Below are positions 35,049 through 44,314 of a stretch of 64,000 nucleotides of DNA, piece by piece (the stretch's first letter is position 1; every line of letters begins with the position of its first letter). The stretch is from Cyclobacterium roseum (GTDB taxonomy: Bacteria > Bacteroidota > Bacteroidia > Cytophagales > Cyclobacteriaceae): NCBI RefSeq assembly GCF_010119225.1, contig NZ_WNKF01000016.1:1-64000 (forward strand), written 5' to 3'. Made by a program: the position numbers and the translations under genes. The notes below the pieces were generated by a model, which worked only from the letters and a program-made list of their open reading frames with translations, searched no databases and had not been told where the DNA came from.

Positions 35049-35254
35049 TAATTGTTCTTTTTATAAAAGATGGCGTAAAATTGAAAAAGGAATCCGGACA
35101 GTACTACGATCGGGCCCAACGTTAATCCCATAAAACCGAATCCATGCGGCTGCTGATCCAATCCCATGATGACAAAACCCAACACGATAATCGCAATGCC
35201 AGTCAACATCAATTGGTAATTTTTTTTTGTAAAAGGCAAATGGTTATTTTTCAT
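35048..35254 (-). CDS. Small DUF3098 membrane protein
   Basis: The 68-residue protein has two transmembrane segments (LTGIAIIVLGFVIMGL and GPIVVLSGFLFQFYAIF), separated by a QQPHGFGFMGLTL loop. It belongs to the DUF3098 group found in Bacteroidota between ftsX and uppP. Its function is unknown; the conserved position suggests a link to cell division or envelope lipid cycling. It is four bases downstream of ftsX and overlaps uppP by one base. Confidence 0.85.
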   Translation of the reverse strand: MKNNHLPFTKKNYQLMLTGIAIIVLGFVIMGLDQQPHGFGFMGLTLGPIVVLSGFLFQFYAIFYKKNN

Positions 35255-35258
35255 AATG

Positions 35259-36149
35259 TTAATATAATTCGTCCAGGGACATGTTCAGGTATTTGTTTAT
35301 AGACCGAAAGGTGCTAATCCAGGACATAAAGGCCCCCAATAAAATCAAACTTCCGAAAAGTAAGGCTAATAATTCCGCATCGTATAGTAATTGAAGCCCT
35401 TCAATAAAATTTTTCCCATATTGCATCAAGCCAAAAATGATCCCGGATGCCAATATGCCCGCCAACGCCCCGTAAAGAAATGAGCGCCATAAAAACGGGC
35501 GCCTGATAAAACTCTTGGTAGCACCGACCAGTTGCATGCTTCGGATCAAAAAACGCTGGGAAAATAATGCCAACTTAATCGTATTACTAATTAAGATCAC
35601 TACGGTCACCAATAAAATCATTATCAGCGTCCCCATTATCAGGCTTACCTTCAATAAGTTCTCATTAATAGAGGCGACCATATCCTGCATGTAGGTAACT
35701 TCAAAAACGTCAGGGATCGCTTCCAATTCCCCGACAATGGTAGCAATGCCCTCCGATGTCTGAAAATCTTCGTGAATGGAAAAGGTAAAGGAGTCTCTCA
35801 GTGGGTTTTCATCTAGAAATTGCGTAAAATCTTCTCCCACTTCCTCCAGAAAAAGACTGGCGGCCTCCTCTTTTGAAGTAAAGTGCATCACCGGCTCTTC
35901 TGCTCTTCTGAGTACATAAGGTTTATTTTCTATTTGCCGGAGCATTTGATCAATAGCATCTTTTTGTACGTTTTTGGCTAAGAAAACTTGTACCTCTATA
36001 TTTTCCCTGATCAGGGTGGTCAGCTTTTTGGCCTGAATCATGACGACACCGAAAATCCCAATCATCAGCAACGAAAGGGTAATGCTGAAAAGCACACTGG
36101 CAAATTTATAGCTCCCCAGCCTTGTTTTTTTTCTTGGTTTTCCGCTCAT
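35259..36149 (-). CDS. ftsX: Cell division ABC-transporter permease FtsX
   Basis: The 296-residue protein has one N-terminal transmembrane segment (FASVLFSITLSLLMIGIFGVV), then a periplasmic domain of about 130 residues (IEVQVFLAKN, SFTFSIHEDF). A C-terminal block of three segments follows (SLIMGTLIMILLVTVVILIS onward). This is FtsX, which with FtsE regulates septal peptidoglycan hydrolases. FtsE is not in the window, which is common for Bacteroidota. It heads the ftsX-DUF3098-uppP-truB-ribF group, and a -7 box lies just upstream. Confidence 0.93.
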   Translation of the reverse strand: MSGKPRKKTRLGSYKFASVLFSITLSLLMIGIFGVVMIQAKKLTTLIRENIEVQVFLAKNVQKDAIDQMLRQIENKPYVLRRAEEPVMHFTSKEEAASLFLEEVGEDFTQFLDENPLRDSFTFSIHEDFQTSEGIATIVGELEAIPDVFEVTYMQDMVASINENLLKVSLIMGTLIMILLVTVVILISNTIKLALFSQRFLIRSMQLVGATKSFIRRPFLWRSFLYGALAGILASGIIFGLMQYGKNFIEGLQLLYDAELLALLFGSLILLGAFMSWISTFRSINKYLNMSLDELY

Positions 36150-36168
36150 GACAGGTAGATATTCGAAT

Positions 36169-36176
36169 CAAAATTA
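36169..36176 (-). promoter_or_regulatory. -7 box of the ftsX operon
   Basis: Minus-strand TAATTTTG fits TAnnTTTG, about 20 bases before the ftsX start at 36149. It lies in the 42-base gap after pdeM. Confidence 0.35.
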
Positions 36177-36191
36177 ATCAGGTAAATTTAC

Positions 36192-36875
36192 TTAACCAAC
36201 CTTATTATTTAATTTGATTGGAATCACTGCCTCCCCTGTGGTCACCATGATACAGGTAGCTTTGTCCTGAGCAATTGTCATCAAACCAGTGAACGTACCA
36301 AAAGCGGGCATCACCAGGCAATTTTCCCTGTAGAAAAAACAAGGTAAACTAATTCGCTGCTTGCTTTTACCCTTGATGCTAACCCCGGGATGCAGGTGAC
36401 CGCAAACGTTCAGATATCCTTCCGGAATTTGATCCTGAGGCTCGTGGCTTAACAATAGCTTGCCCAAAACCAGGCATTCTGAATGGATGGTGAATTGACT
36501 GTTTTGGTACAATTTCTCCGGCAAAACATCATGATTCCCCTTGATTAAATGAAAGGAAATGGCATCATTTAATTTCATGAAGTCAAGAATCTGAACCCAG
36601 GATTGGTTGTACTCGCTATGAAACAAATCACCTAAAAAAATAAATTGCCTGGGCTTGTAGGCTACTATTAATCGCTGCATGATAGTGAAATCTTCCCCGT
36701 GTACGGATTCCGGGATAGGAATACCCGATTTTCGAAAATGGCCTGCCTTTCCGAAATGAGTATCTGCCACCAAAAGGCATTTTTCTTCCTCCAGCCAAAG
36801 GGCTTTTTCTTTAAGCAAGTGCAGCTGCTTCCCCCGCCACTCCCAGGTGCAATGTTCTTTTGTTTCTTTGGTCAA
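36192..36875 (-). CDS. pdeM: Ligase-associated DNA damage response endonuclease PdeM
   Basis: The 227-residue calcineurin-like metallophosphoesterase shows the five metal motifs: VADTHFGKAGHFRKSG (37-52, Asp38/His40), LGDLFHS (81-87), KGNHD (112-116), LLSHEP and VCGHLHPG. The FGKAGHFRKSGIPIP stretch is typical of PdeM. PdeM usually occurs with a DEXH helicase (Lhr), an exonuclease and an ATP-dependent ligase; none of those are in the window, so this is an isolated member or the partners are elsewhere. Cytoplasmic. Confidence 0.9.
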   Translation of the reverse strand: MTKETKEHCTWEWRGKQLHLLKEKALWLEEEKCLLVADTHFGKAGHFRKSGIPIPESVHGEDFTIMQRLIVAYKPRQFIFLGDLFHSEYNQSWVQILDFMKLNDAISFHLIKGNHDVLPEKLYQNSQFTIHSECLVLGKLLLSHEPQDQIPEGYLNVCGHLHPGVSIKGKSKQRISLPCFFYRENCLVMPAFGTFTGLMTIAQDKATCIMVTTGEAVIPIKLNNKVG

Positions 36876-36897
36876 TGCTCATCTCCCGATTCAGCTT

Positions 36898-36905
36898 CAA
36901 AGGTA
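36898..36905 (-). promoter_or_regulatory. -7 box of pdeM
   Basis: Minus-strand TACCTTTG fits TAnnTTTG, 22 bases before the pdeM start at 36875. It lies in the divergent gap to the outer-membrane protein gene. Confidence 0.4.
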
Positions 36906-37084
36906 AGCGGAAAAGTGATGATAGGAAAAGGAAAACCAATGTTCGTCTTTAAAAGTGGTCATCACCTCCTCCCAATCTCCTCTGGAGAATATGTTTTTGG
37001 AATAAAAATTGCACCTGCGGAAATCAGCATTCGTGCAATGTGAGTAATCCAAACCCAAAACTAACGTGTAATCGACATCTGTCT

Positions 37085-37690
37085 ATGAAGCTACTTTCAA
37101 TAATCGCATTCCATTTGGTATTTCTGACGGGATCAATGGGTCATGCTCAGGAATTGGAGCTTAGTGCCGGGCTGACCTACAAGTCTTTATTGGGTAAACA
37201 GCGTCAGCTTTATGCACCCGTTTTTGGCTTTGAAATGGGAGCCGCCCGGCAGGAACAGGCACCTTTTTCAGCAGATATGATTGCCTGGGGGGCCAATGTG
37301 GGCGTTTTCAGGATGCATCGCTCGGATACGGAAGGTGTTGGTCAATCTCAACAAATTGTGGAAACCAAAGCCACTTTTCGGTACGACCATTATTACAATG
37401 ATTATTTCTCCTTTTTTTATGGAGCCGAGGCAGGGTTTTCCTTTACCACACTCCAAAGCGACCAGCCAATGATGTCCTCAGAAACCAATTCCACCCAACT
37501 CTTTACCCGGGGAATCATTGCTCCAAATGGGGGGATAAACTTTGAAATAAATCGTTACCTCGCCCTTTACTACAAATTGCAATACGATTTAGGTCACTAT
37601 TTTGGACCCCAACCAAGCTGGGGCAACCCTTCCTCCAAATGGAATCACCTGGTGACTCAGACCGCCGGTCTTCGGGTAAGGATTTGGTAA
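37085..37690 (+). CDS. Small outer-membrane beta-barrel-like protein
   Basis: The ATG at 37085 was chosen because it opens a signal peptide (MKLLSIIAFHLVFLTGSMG, ending HAQE); the GTG at 37040 would bury it. The 201-residue mature region shows alternating hydrophobic strands, frequent Tyr and Trp, and a C-terminal TQTAGLRVRIW resembling a barrel-closing strand. I cannot place it in a named family. It is convergent with the large fusion gene, with 11 bases between their stops. Confidence 0.7.
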   Translation: MKLLSIIAFHLVFLTGSMGHAQELELSAGLTYKSLLGKQRQLYAPVFGFEMGAARQEQAPFSADMIAWGANVGVFRMHRSDTEGVGQSQQIVETKATFRYDHYYNDYFSFFYGAEAGFSFTTLQSDQPMMSSETNSTQLFTRGIIAPNGGINFEINRYLALYYKLQYDLGHYFGPQPSWGNPSSKWNHLVTQTAGLRVRIW

Positions 37691-37701
37691 AATGACTATT
37701 C

Positions 37702-40700
37702 TCAATCGAGTTGCTGTTGGGTTTGCAGATAGGCCATCAAATCAACCACTTCCTGGTTGGACAATGGCTCAAATAATCCCGGTGGCATCAAGGACACATC
37801 GGTAATCTCTTTGTTTTGAATGGAGGATTTATTGATCAGGACCGGATCTTGTCCGGCTATTTTCAGGGTAAGTTGCCGGGGTGTCTCTGCTACTACATTT
37901 CCAGTATACGTGCGGCCATCCATGGTGGTGATCACTACCAAACGGTAAGCCTCCTGAATCTCCGCACTTGGCTCCAATACATTTAGCAATATGTAATCGG
38001 GATCTTGCCGGTTCGAACCCGTCAGGTCGGGTCCGATTTCTGCCCCCTCAGCAAACATTTTGTGGCAACTCCCACAGGATTGCATAAATAGTCGCTTTCC
38101 TTCCTGCAGGTTTGCCGCTGACAATGCTTCTTCTGTCAGCAGGCTTCTGTATCGTTGGTAAGCCGCTTCATCATTGGGAACATGCTCTATGGGGCCCCAA
38201 ATTTCAATGAAACCGCTACCAATCACCCGATGCAATTGCCTGGCTAAGGTCACTGGAATCTCTTTTTTGGAAATGGTTCCGGATTTAATTTCATCCATCA
38301 AAAGGTTGCCGTAAACCGGTCTGGAAGCCAGGGATTGCAGGATCGCCGTTTTCTGCGCTGCCGATGCCTGGGGATAGAGGCGAAGCAGCTTGGATCCCAA
38401 ATCTGCCCGATTGTAACTGGCAACAGCCTTTATGGCCTCTAATCTCAACGCTTCTTCATCCAGTAATTTTGGTAGCAGGGGAATTAATTCTTGCTTTTGC
38501 TGCGCCGAAAGCATTTGCAGAGCCTGGACTTTATCTTCCTTATTTGCTGTTGGTGCCGTTAAAGTACGGATTGCTTCCTGGGTAGCCTCTGCATCCCCAA
38601 ATTGAGCCGTAATTTGGGCTGCAAGCCGCTCCATTTCTCCATTTCCTTTCATCTGCCCGGCTAACGACCGCCAGGCATCCGGCATGGAAAGATCCGTTCT
38701 GCCTTCCATTCCCTGTAGCATTCCGTTTAGCAAAGCCTCCCTGTTTTGTTCAAATTGTTGGATGGTGGAAATCAAGACATCCAATTGATCCCCGTCCACC
38801 GCTCTTCTGGCCATAAAGGTCGTCAATTGCGGAATATTTGAATGGCTTGCTACCCTTAAAAACCGTTTAGGGTCTTTGTCAATCAGGTATTCGGTCCCGA
38901 ACCAGACCATTTTGGGCAGGTTATGATCATTCCGATCTTCCTCCCGGCTCATCAATGCCGCTGCCAAATCCCATTTCCATGCTTCAGGAATGCGTTGCAA
39001 GGCAGCGGCCAGGTAAAGCCTAACCCTCGCCGAAGGATCCGTTTTTGCCAGTTGGGTAAATCTTTCCCGGGCATCCACAGGTGGGTTCCGGTCTTCACAA
39101 AGCAGTTGAATACCCCAGGCCCGGACATTCGGGTCCTGGTCGTCCAGCAAGGCCAAAAGGTCTGCTTGTTGCCAACCGTTTACCTGGTGTAAGGTCCACA
39201 GCGCGCGAAGGCGGTAATCGCCATTTTTATGGTTGTTGAATATGTCTTTTAATTCGGAAATACTTTCGTTATTTAGCGTATTGCCAGCAGCCCTTTTCTG
39301 TAGGATACCCCTTGCCCTTCGGGAATGCCAGTCACTTTTACTGGTTTGGAGTCGTACCAGCTCGGAATCGGATAGGGTATTCAGATCTTCGTACCGGCCT
39401 TCCCATTCTTCAGCGCGGGACGTTTCGGGCATGATGCGGAAGATTCTGCCTGTTTCTCCATGCAGCACTTCCTGCCCGCATATATCGGCATCGTGCCAGT
39501 CCAACACATATACCCCGCCCTCCGGGCCTATTTCCATGCTGAAGCCTACCCACTGGGCATTGTTGGCCATTAAAAAATCGTCCCCATGCTTTCCGGTAAA
39601 TCCGGAGCCAGTTGGAATGAGATTATCTGTCAATACGGCGTGCTCGTGAATATTTGCCATAAACACCCGACCCCATTCCTCGTCAGGAAAGGCATCGGAT
39701 TGATAGATACGGGCACCACCGTGGGCAGACCGATGACTATGGTCGGTGATGGTTTTGATGTCTTCGTATACGTAGGGATTGAAATGTTGGCCACCCTGCC
39801 GGTGATAAATTCCACCGGGAACCACATGCCACAGGTGTGGGATCACACAGGCGCTCATGATCCATTGCCCTTTAGGGTCATAATCGATTCCCCAGGGATT
39901 GCTAAAGCCATGGGCTACCACCTCAAATTCGTGTTTTACGGGATGATACCGCCAGACACCGCCATTGATGTCCACACCATCAGCCTCCAATAAGTCCTCC
40001 GGAAAAGGATCCTTGTGGTAGTACAATTTACTTTTTTCTTCTCCGACGGGTTTTCTGATCTTGGAGGGGGTGGCAAACCCCTGCAATCCATACAGCCATC
40101 CGTCAGGACCCCAATGAAGGCTGTTTAAGGTTTCGTGCCGGTCCCGAATGCCCCAGCCGGTCAGTAAAACTTCAATATCATCAATATCAGCCCGGTCGTC
40201 ACCATCCCGGTCCGGTATAAATAGCAGATTGGGTGGGGCACCCACATACACCCCGTCAAACCCGACCGCTAATGCCGCAGGAAATGCCAAGCCTTCCATA
40301 AATACTTTTTTTTGATCGGCTTGCCCGTCCCCATCGGTATCTTCCAGAATCAGAATTCTACTATCGCCGGCATTCGAAAAACCATCTCCCCGGGATTCAT
40401 AATCCCTGTTTTCTGCAACCCACAATCGGCCCTTATCATCCCAGCAAAAGGCCATGGGCTGCGTAATCATGGGCTCGGAAGCAAAGACATTGACCTGGAA
40501 ACCTTCTTTAATGGTCATTTCTTCCACGGCCTCTTCCGGAGAGAGGAATTTGGCTTTTCTCCCCTCTTCCTGTGCAATGCGCCAAAGAGCGGTGGTATTA
40601 TACATTCCTGAATTTCCAGTATACTCGCCCCAGGCTTCGGTTAAGGCCAGGTCCTCAAATTCATCGGTATAAAAGAGAAGCCGGTGCTTCAGAACCAATT

Positions 40701-41526
40701 TTTCGCCGGCTGCCAGGTTCCAGTCCGCATCCCGGGTGTAGGCCGGTCCAACACCAAACTGATTGTCTACCCGCCATTTTTGAGGATAGCCTTTATTATC
40801 AGGGTGATCAAATAAAGCAATGTTTGCCCGGTCCTCCCTGCCTTCTACCTGCATGCCAATATTCAACCACATGGAAGGCTGGCCTTCAGCCATTTCGTTT
40901 TGCTGTCTGGCGGTGTTGACAACCCCGGCATCCATTCCTTCTGACCAGGGCATCCTTAGAAACAGACCTCCGTAATCGTATTTACCAATGGTAAGCACCT
41001 CTTCCGCCTGTCCCACCCATTCCAGGTCCAGCAAATATTTTTGATCTTCCATTCGAAGCGACCAGTTTTGGGTTTCGGTTAGGAGGGGCTTGCCCAGGCT
41101 GTCCAGCATTTCGTACACCGTCTGCCATTCCACTTGTTCTCCTTCTTCCTGAAGTACATTGGCTGCTACCTTTCGCCAATGGCTTTGGTCCGGGTTGTGA
41201 AAATAATCCCGGCCGTTTACCCGGGTAAAACCCCAATAAAGCCCGGTTTGGTGCTGGTGGTGGTCCGGGCTGTATTCGGTTAACTGTCCGTCCCCATCCG
41301 GGGAACGTATGGGATGAATATAGGGCCGAAACCCTTCTTTCGTTTCCTGTACGAGCAGGGGCTCGTCCGGCAGGTCCTTTCTGAAGACCTGAAGCTGCCC
41401 GGTGGATTCATTTCGGGTAATTTTCAAATCTACCGGTCCTTCTGCGGTACGTGCGTTTTCTCCCTCTTTACTTCCTCCACATCCGAAGGTCAGCAGCAGG
41501 AGAAGTAGGACAAGGTTATTTCGCAT
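37702..41526 (-). CDS. DUF6807-dehydrogenase-HEAT-cytochrome c fusion lipoprotein
   Basis: The start at 41526 opens a lipobox (LLLLLTFGCGG); the upstream ATG would overlap the sulfatase gene by 32 bases. The 1274-residue protein has four blocks. The first is a DUF6807 (PmoA-like) domain near 30-310, with SPDHHQHQTGLYWGF. The second is a PVC-type membrane-bound dehydrogenase beta-propeller near 330-710 (WDDKGRLWVAEN, ILEDTDGDGQAD). The third is HEAT-like helical repeats near 740-1090. The last is a class I cytochrome c domain with CGSCHK near 1152. The propeller-HEAT-cytochrome part is common in Planctomycetes and Bacteroidota; an N-terminal DUF6807 is less usual. It is likely a periplasmic sugar or alcohol oxidoreductase passing electrons to haem. 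Substrate unknown. Confidence 0.8.
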   Translation of the reverse strand: MRNNLVLLLLLLTFGCGGSKEGENARTAEGPVDLKITRNESTGQLQVFRKDLPDEPLLVQETKEGFRPYIHPIRSPDGDGQLTEYSPDHHQHQTGLYWGFTRVNGRDYFHNPDQSHWRKVAANVLQEEGEQVEWQTVYEMLDSLGKPLLTETQNWSLRMEDQKYLLDLEWVGQAEEVLTIGKYDYGGLFLRMPWSEGMDAGVVNTARQQNEMAEGQPSMWLNIGMQVEGREDRANIALFDHPDNKGYPQKWRVDNQFGVGPAYTRDADWNLAAGEKLVLKHRLLFYTDEFEDLALTEAWGEYTGNSGMYNTTALWRIAQEEGRKAKFLSPEEAVEEMTIKEGFQVNVFASEPMITQPMAFCWDDKGRLWVAENRDYESRGDGFSNAGDSRILILEDTDGDGQADQKKVFMEGLAFPAALAVGFDGVYVGAPPNLLFIPDRDGDDRADIDDIEVLLTGWGIRDRHETLNSLHWGPDGWLYGLQGFATPSKIRKPVGEEKSKLYYHKDPFPEDLLEADGVDINGGVWRYHPVKHEFEVVAHGFSNPWGIDYDPKGQWIMSACVIPHLWHVVPGGIYHRQGGQHFNPYVYEDIKTITDHSHRSAHGGARIYQSDAFPDEEWGRVFMANIHEHAVLTDNLIPTGSGFTGKHGDDFLMANNAQWVGFSMEIGPEGGVYVLDWHDADICGQEVLHGETGRIFRIMPETSRAEEWEGRYEDLNTLSDSELVRLQTSKSDWHSRRARGILQKRAAGNTLNNESISELKDIFNNHKNGDYRLRALWTLHQVNGWQQADLLALLDDQDPNVRAWGIQLLCEDRNPPVDARERFTQLAKTDPSARVRLYLAAALQRIPEAWKWDLAAALMSREEDRNDHNLPKMVWFGTEYLIDKDPKRFLRVASHSNIPQLTTFMARRAVDGDQLDVLISTIQQFEQNREALLNGMLQGMEGRTDLSMPDAWRSLAGQMKGNGEMERLAAQITAQFGDAEATQEAIRTLTAPTANKEDKVQALQMLSAQQKQELIPLLPKLLDEEALRLEAIKAVASYNRADLGSKLLRLYPQASAAQKTAILQSLASRPVYGNLLMDEIKSGTISKKEIPVTLARQLHRVIGSGFIEIWGPIEHVPNDEAAYQRYRSLLTEEALSAANLQEGKRLFMQSCGSCHKMFAEGAEIGPDLTGSNRQDPDYILLNVLEPSAEIQEAYRLVVITTMDGRTYTGNVVAETPRQLTLKIAGQDPVLINKSSIQNKEITDVSLMPPGLFEPLSNQEVVDLMAYLQTQQQLD

Positions 41527-41539
41527 GGGTTTTGTTTGG

Positions 41540-43120
41540 TTAATAATCACTTTTAGGATGGATGACTCCATATTGCCGTTTTATTCGCTTAAAGCGGTCA
41601 GTCAGATGACTTTGTATGGAATCGTACTCAGGATGATTGTAAATATTGTTCATTTCCATGGGGTCTTCCTGAAGATCGTACATTTCCCACTCGTCCAGTT
41701 CGTAGAAATGCATGAGTTTGAACCTTTCTCCTGTAATGCCTTCGTGTTTATTCACGCTATGTACGGCAGGGAATTCATAATAATGATAATACAAATAATC
41801 CCTCCAGTTTTCTGGCGTATTTCCGGTCATTAAGGGAAGCAGACTTCTGCCCTGCATCCGATCAGGAGCTTCAATGTCAGCTATATCCAAAAACGTCTGC
41901 GCGAAATCCAGGTTGGAAACCAGGTCTTCGTTGACCGTTCCTGCTGGAATTTTGCCCTGCCATTGCATTAATAGCGGCGTTCGAAAGGATTCCTCGTACA
42001 TAAAGCGCTTGTCAAACCATCCATGCTCTCCCAGGTAAAAACCCTGGTCTGAGGTATACACAATCAGGGTGTTTTCATCCAGCCCGTTTTCCTCCAAATA
42101 ATCCAGTACCCTGCCCACATTATCATCGACGGAACGGATGGTGGCCAGGTAATCGCGCATGTATCGCTGGTATTTCCAGCGGACCAATGCTTCTCCCTCA
42201 AGATCCTTCTCCTTAAATTCCTGAATAATGGGATCGTAAACAGCATCCCAGGCGGCTCGCTGCTCCTCATTCATGCGACCGTAGGTACGGTTAAAACTGC
42301 CTTTGTTCTTGTTTTCTTCCGTCCATAACTTCAAATCGGAATCTAACTGCATGGTTTCCCGAATGGTCATGTCCTGCTCTTTTGCGGCGGTTCCCCGGGT
42401 CTCGTAATCATCAAAAAGGTTGGAAGGCTCTGGAAATGCTACGTCTTCGTACAGTTCCAGATGATCCGGTCCTTTTTCCCATTCCCGATGGGGCGCCTTG
42501 TGCTGGAGCATCAACATAAAGGGTTTGCCATTGTCTTTATTGGCCTCCAGCCATGCCAGGGATTTGTCAGTGATCAGGTCGGTGACATAGCCCTCTACTG
42601 CTCCAGTGTCGGAGTCGGAAATAAAATCGGGATTGTAATAATGGCCCTGCCCCGGAAGGATTTCCCAATGGTCAAAACCCGTGGGTTTGGAGCGCAAATG
42701 CCATTTTCCAATCAGAGCGGTGGTATAACCATTTTCCCTCAGTACCTTGGGGAAGGTGATTTGTTCTCCGTCAAAGATATCGCCATTGGTCCGGTGGCCG
42801 TTTACATGGCTGTGTGCCCCGGTTAAAATCGTGGCCCTGGAAGGCGCACAGATGGAGTTCGTCACATAGGCCCTGTCAAAGCGCATCCCCCTGTTGGCAA
42901 TTCGATCAATATTGGGAGTGGGAGCAAGTTGGGAAAAGCGATCCTCATAGGCACTAATGGCCTGAAAGGCATGGTCATCGGAAAAAATAAATACAATATT
43001 GGGAGGACCGGATGCGGTGGTTTCGGCTGTTTCTTTTTCGGAGCAGGCAACCATGGCAAGGCTAACAAACAAAATAAAGATCAGGGTTTTTAAGGGTAAG
43101 GAATTGACTTTTCTCATCAT
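41540..43120 (-). CDS. Lipoprotein sulfatase, type I
   Basis: The 526-residue protein has a lipobox (LAMVAC, Cys26) and a type I sulfatase core. FSDDH at 46-50 binds calcium. CAPSR at 91-95 carries the cysteine converted to formylglycine by an anaerobic-type or FGE maturase. The C-terminal part has the KWHLRSKPTGFDHW and YTSDQGFYLGEHGWFDKRFMYEE stretches. It removes sulfate from a polysaccharide or glycosaminoglycan. It lies 13 bases upstream of the dehydrogenase fusion gene on the same strand and is probably cotranscribed with it. Confidence 0.92.
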   Translation of the reverse strand: MMRKVNSLPLKTLIFILFVSLAMVACSEKETAETTASGPPNIVFIFSDDHAFQAISAYEDRFSQLAPTPNIDRIANRGMRFDRAYVTNSICAPSRATILTGAHSHVNGHRTNGDIFDGEQITFPKVLRENGYTTALIGKWHLRSKPTGFDHWEILPGQGHYYNPDFISDSDTGAVEGYVTDLITDKSLAWLEANKDNGKPFMLMLQHKAPHREWEKGPDHLELYEDVAFPEPSNLFDDYETRGTAAKEQDMTIRETMQLDSDLKLWTEENKNKGSFNRTYGRMNEEQRAAWDAVYDPIIQEFKEKDLEGEALVRWKYQRYMRDYLATIRSVDDNVGRVLDYLEENGLDENTLIVYTSDQGFYLGEHGWFDKRFMYEESFRTPLLMQWQGKIPAGTVNEDLVSNLDFAQTFLDIADIEAPDRMQGRSLLPLMTGNTPENWRDYLYYHYYEFPAVHSVNKHEGITGERFKLMHFYELDEWEMYDLQEDPMEMNNIYNHPEYDSIQSHLTDRFKRIKRQYGVIHPKSDY

Positions 43121-43398
43121 ACGATTCTAATAAATAATAGGGGTTGAATTTTAAATGTAATGCAAACGATAACGGAAACAATATAAACACATTTCCGCGC
43201 ACAAAGAAATTTGTTCGCAGCAAAACCCAACGTTGTTTACCGAAGGGGTTGTTTTTTATAAAAAATGGAAGTTCTTTTAGGGTACTGTTTCGCCAGGAAT
43301 GCAATGGGTGTTCCGGATAGAATGGTTTCGTAATCTTGCATTTACAAAAAATGTAATTACCCAAAATGCTGCTTCAAAGGCTTTAATTGTGAAAGGAA

Positions 43399-44283
43399 AT
43401 GGTTAAGTCAACAGTTTATCAGCTTCCTGTATTTCTATTTTTTATGCTGGCCCAGATAGGGTTTGGCAGACAGGACCCCATGCAGGTGTTGACTGCAAAA
43501 AGGGGATTGGTGGCACTTTGGGATTTTAAAGAGCCTGCTGGAATGCCCAGGAAAGCGGTAGGGAAGGGAGACTTTCCCCTCAATGAAAGGAACGGCCCGA
43601 TCGCGCGAATGGAGGAGGGGCCGCTCTCCGGTTTTTCCTCCCATTTTGAGAAAAATGCTTTTTTGGCACTTCCTTTCGAGAAGACAGGTGCGCTCAATAT
43701 TCACGGAAAAGGACAGGAAATTACGGTCATGGCCTGGGTGAAATGGTTCGGTAAAACCGGTTTTGTAGGAGGTATGTGGAATGAATTTACAGACGGAGGG
43801 AAAAGACAATACGGACTTTTTGTCGACCTCCCCCATTACAACGGGGGCAATCAGGTATGCGGTCATGTATCAGCCAGCGGGGGTCCCACTCCTCCCTTTC
43901 CGTATAGCTGTGACTACTCGGCCAGCAAACAGGAACTGACCCGAGGAAAATGGCATTTTATCGCTTTTACTTATGATGGTACGTATATTAAATCCTATCT
44001 GGATGGGGAGTTTAAGGAAAGAGCGCCAGAGCCTATAAAAAATACCCAGGGTTTTCCCGGAGTTCCCAACGGTTTGGTGCATTCCAAAAATCCCTATTAT
44101 TTTCCGGATGGGTTAGGGAATAATGGTTCGGATTTCACCGTTGGGGCAGTGGTATTGCAGCGGGGCATGGGGAATTTTTTCAACGGCCTTATTGGGGGCC
44201 TTGCCGTTTTTGACCGGGTTCTGGACGAAGGAGAGTTGCAGGAAATTAACCGGCTGACGATGAATCAAACGGCTACCCCTTAA
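43399..44283 (+). CDS. Secreted LamG/concanavalin-like domain protein
   Basis: The 294-residue protein has a signal peptide (about 1-22, GFGRQ) and one LamG-type jelly-roll domain, recognisable from GLVALWDFKEPAG, ITVMAWVKWFG, KWHFIAFTYDGTYIKSYLDG and FNGLIGGLAVFDRVL. Such domains bind carbohydrate or have glycosidase activity when fused to catalytic modules; here only the binding-type domain is visible. It diverges from the sulfatase operon and converges with a DUF6807 lipoprotein gene. A carbohydrate-binding role is inferred from the fold and neighbourhood. Confidence 0.8.
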   Translation: MVKSTVYQLPVFLFFMLAQIGFGRQDPMQVLTAKRGLVALWDFKEPAGMPRKAVGKGDFPLNERNGPIARMEEGPLSGFSSHFEKNAFLALPFEKTGALNIHGKGQEITVMAWVKWFGKTGFVGGMWNEFTDGGKRQYGLFVDLPHYNGGNQVCGHVSASGGPTPPFPYSCDYSASKQELTRGKWHFIAFTYDGTYIKSYLDGEFKERAPEPIKNTQGFPGVPNGLVHSKNPYYFPDGLGNNGSDFTVGAVVLQRGMGNFFNGLIGGLAVFDRVLDEGELQEINRLTMNQTATP

Positions 44284-44314
44284 GTTTTGAAGACCTAGTC
44301 ATTCCTATTGAGTT

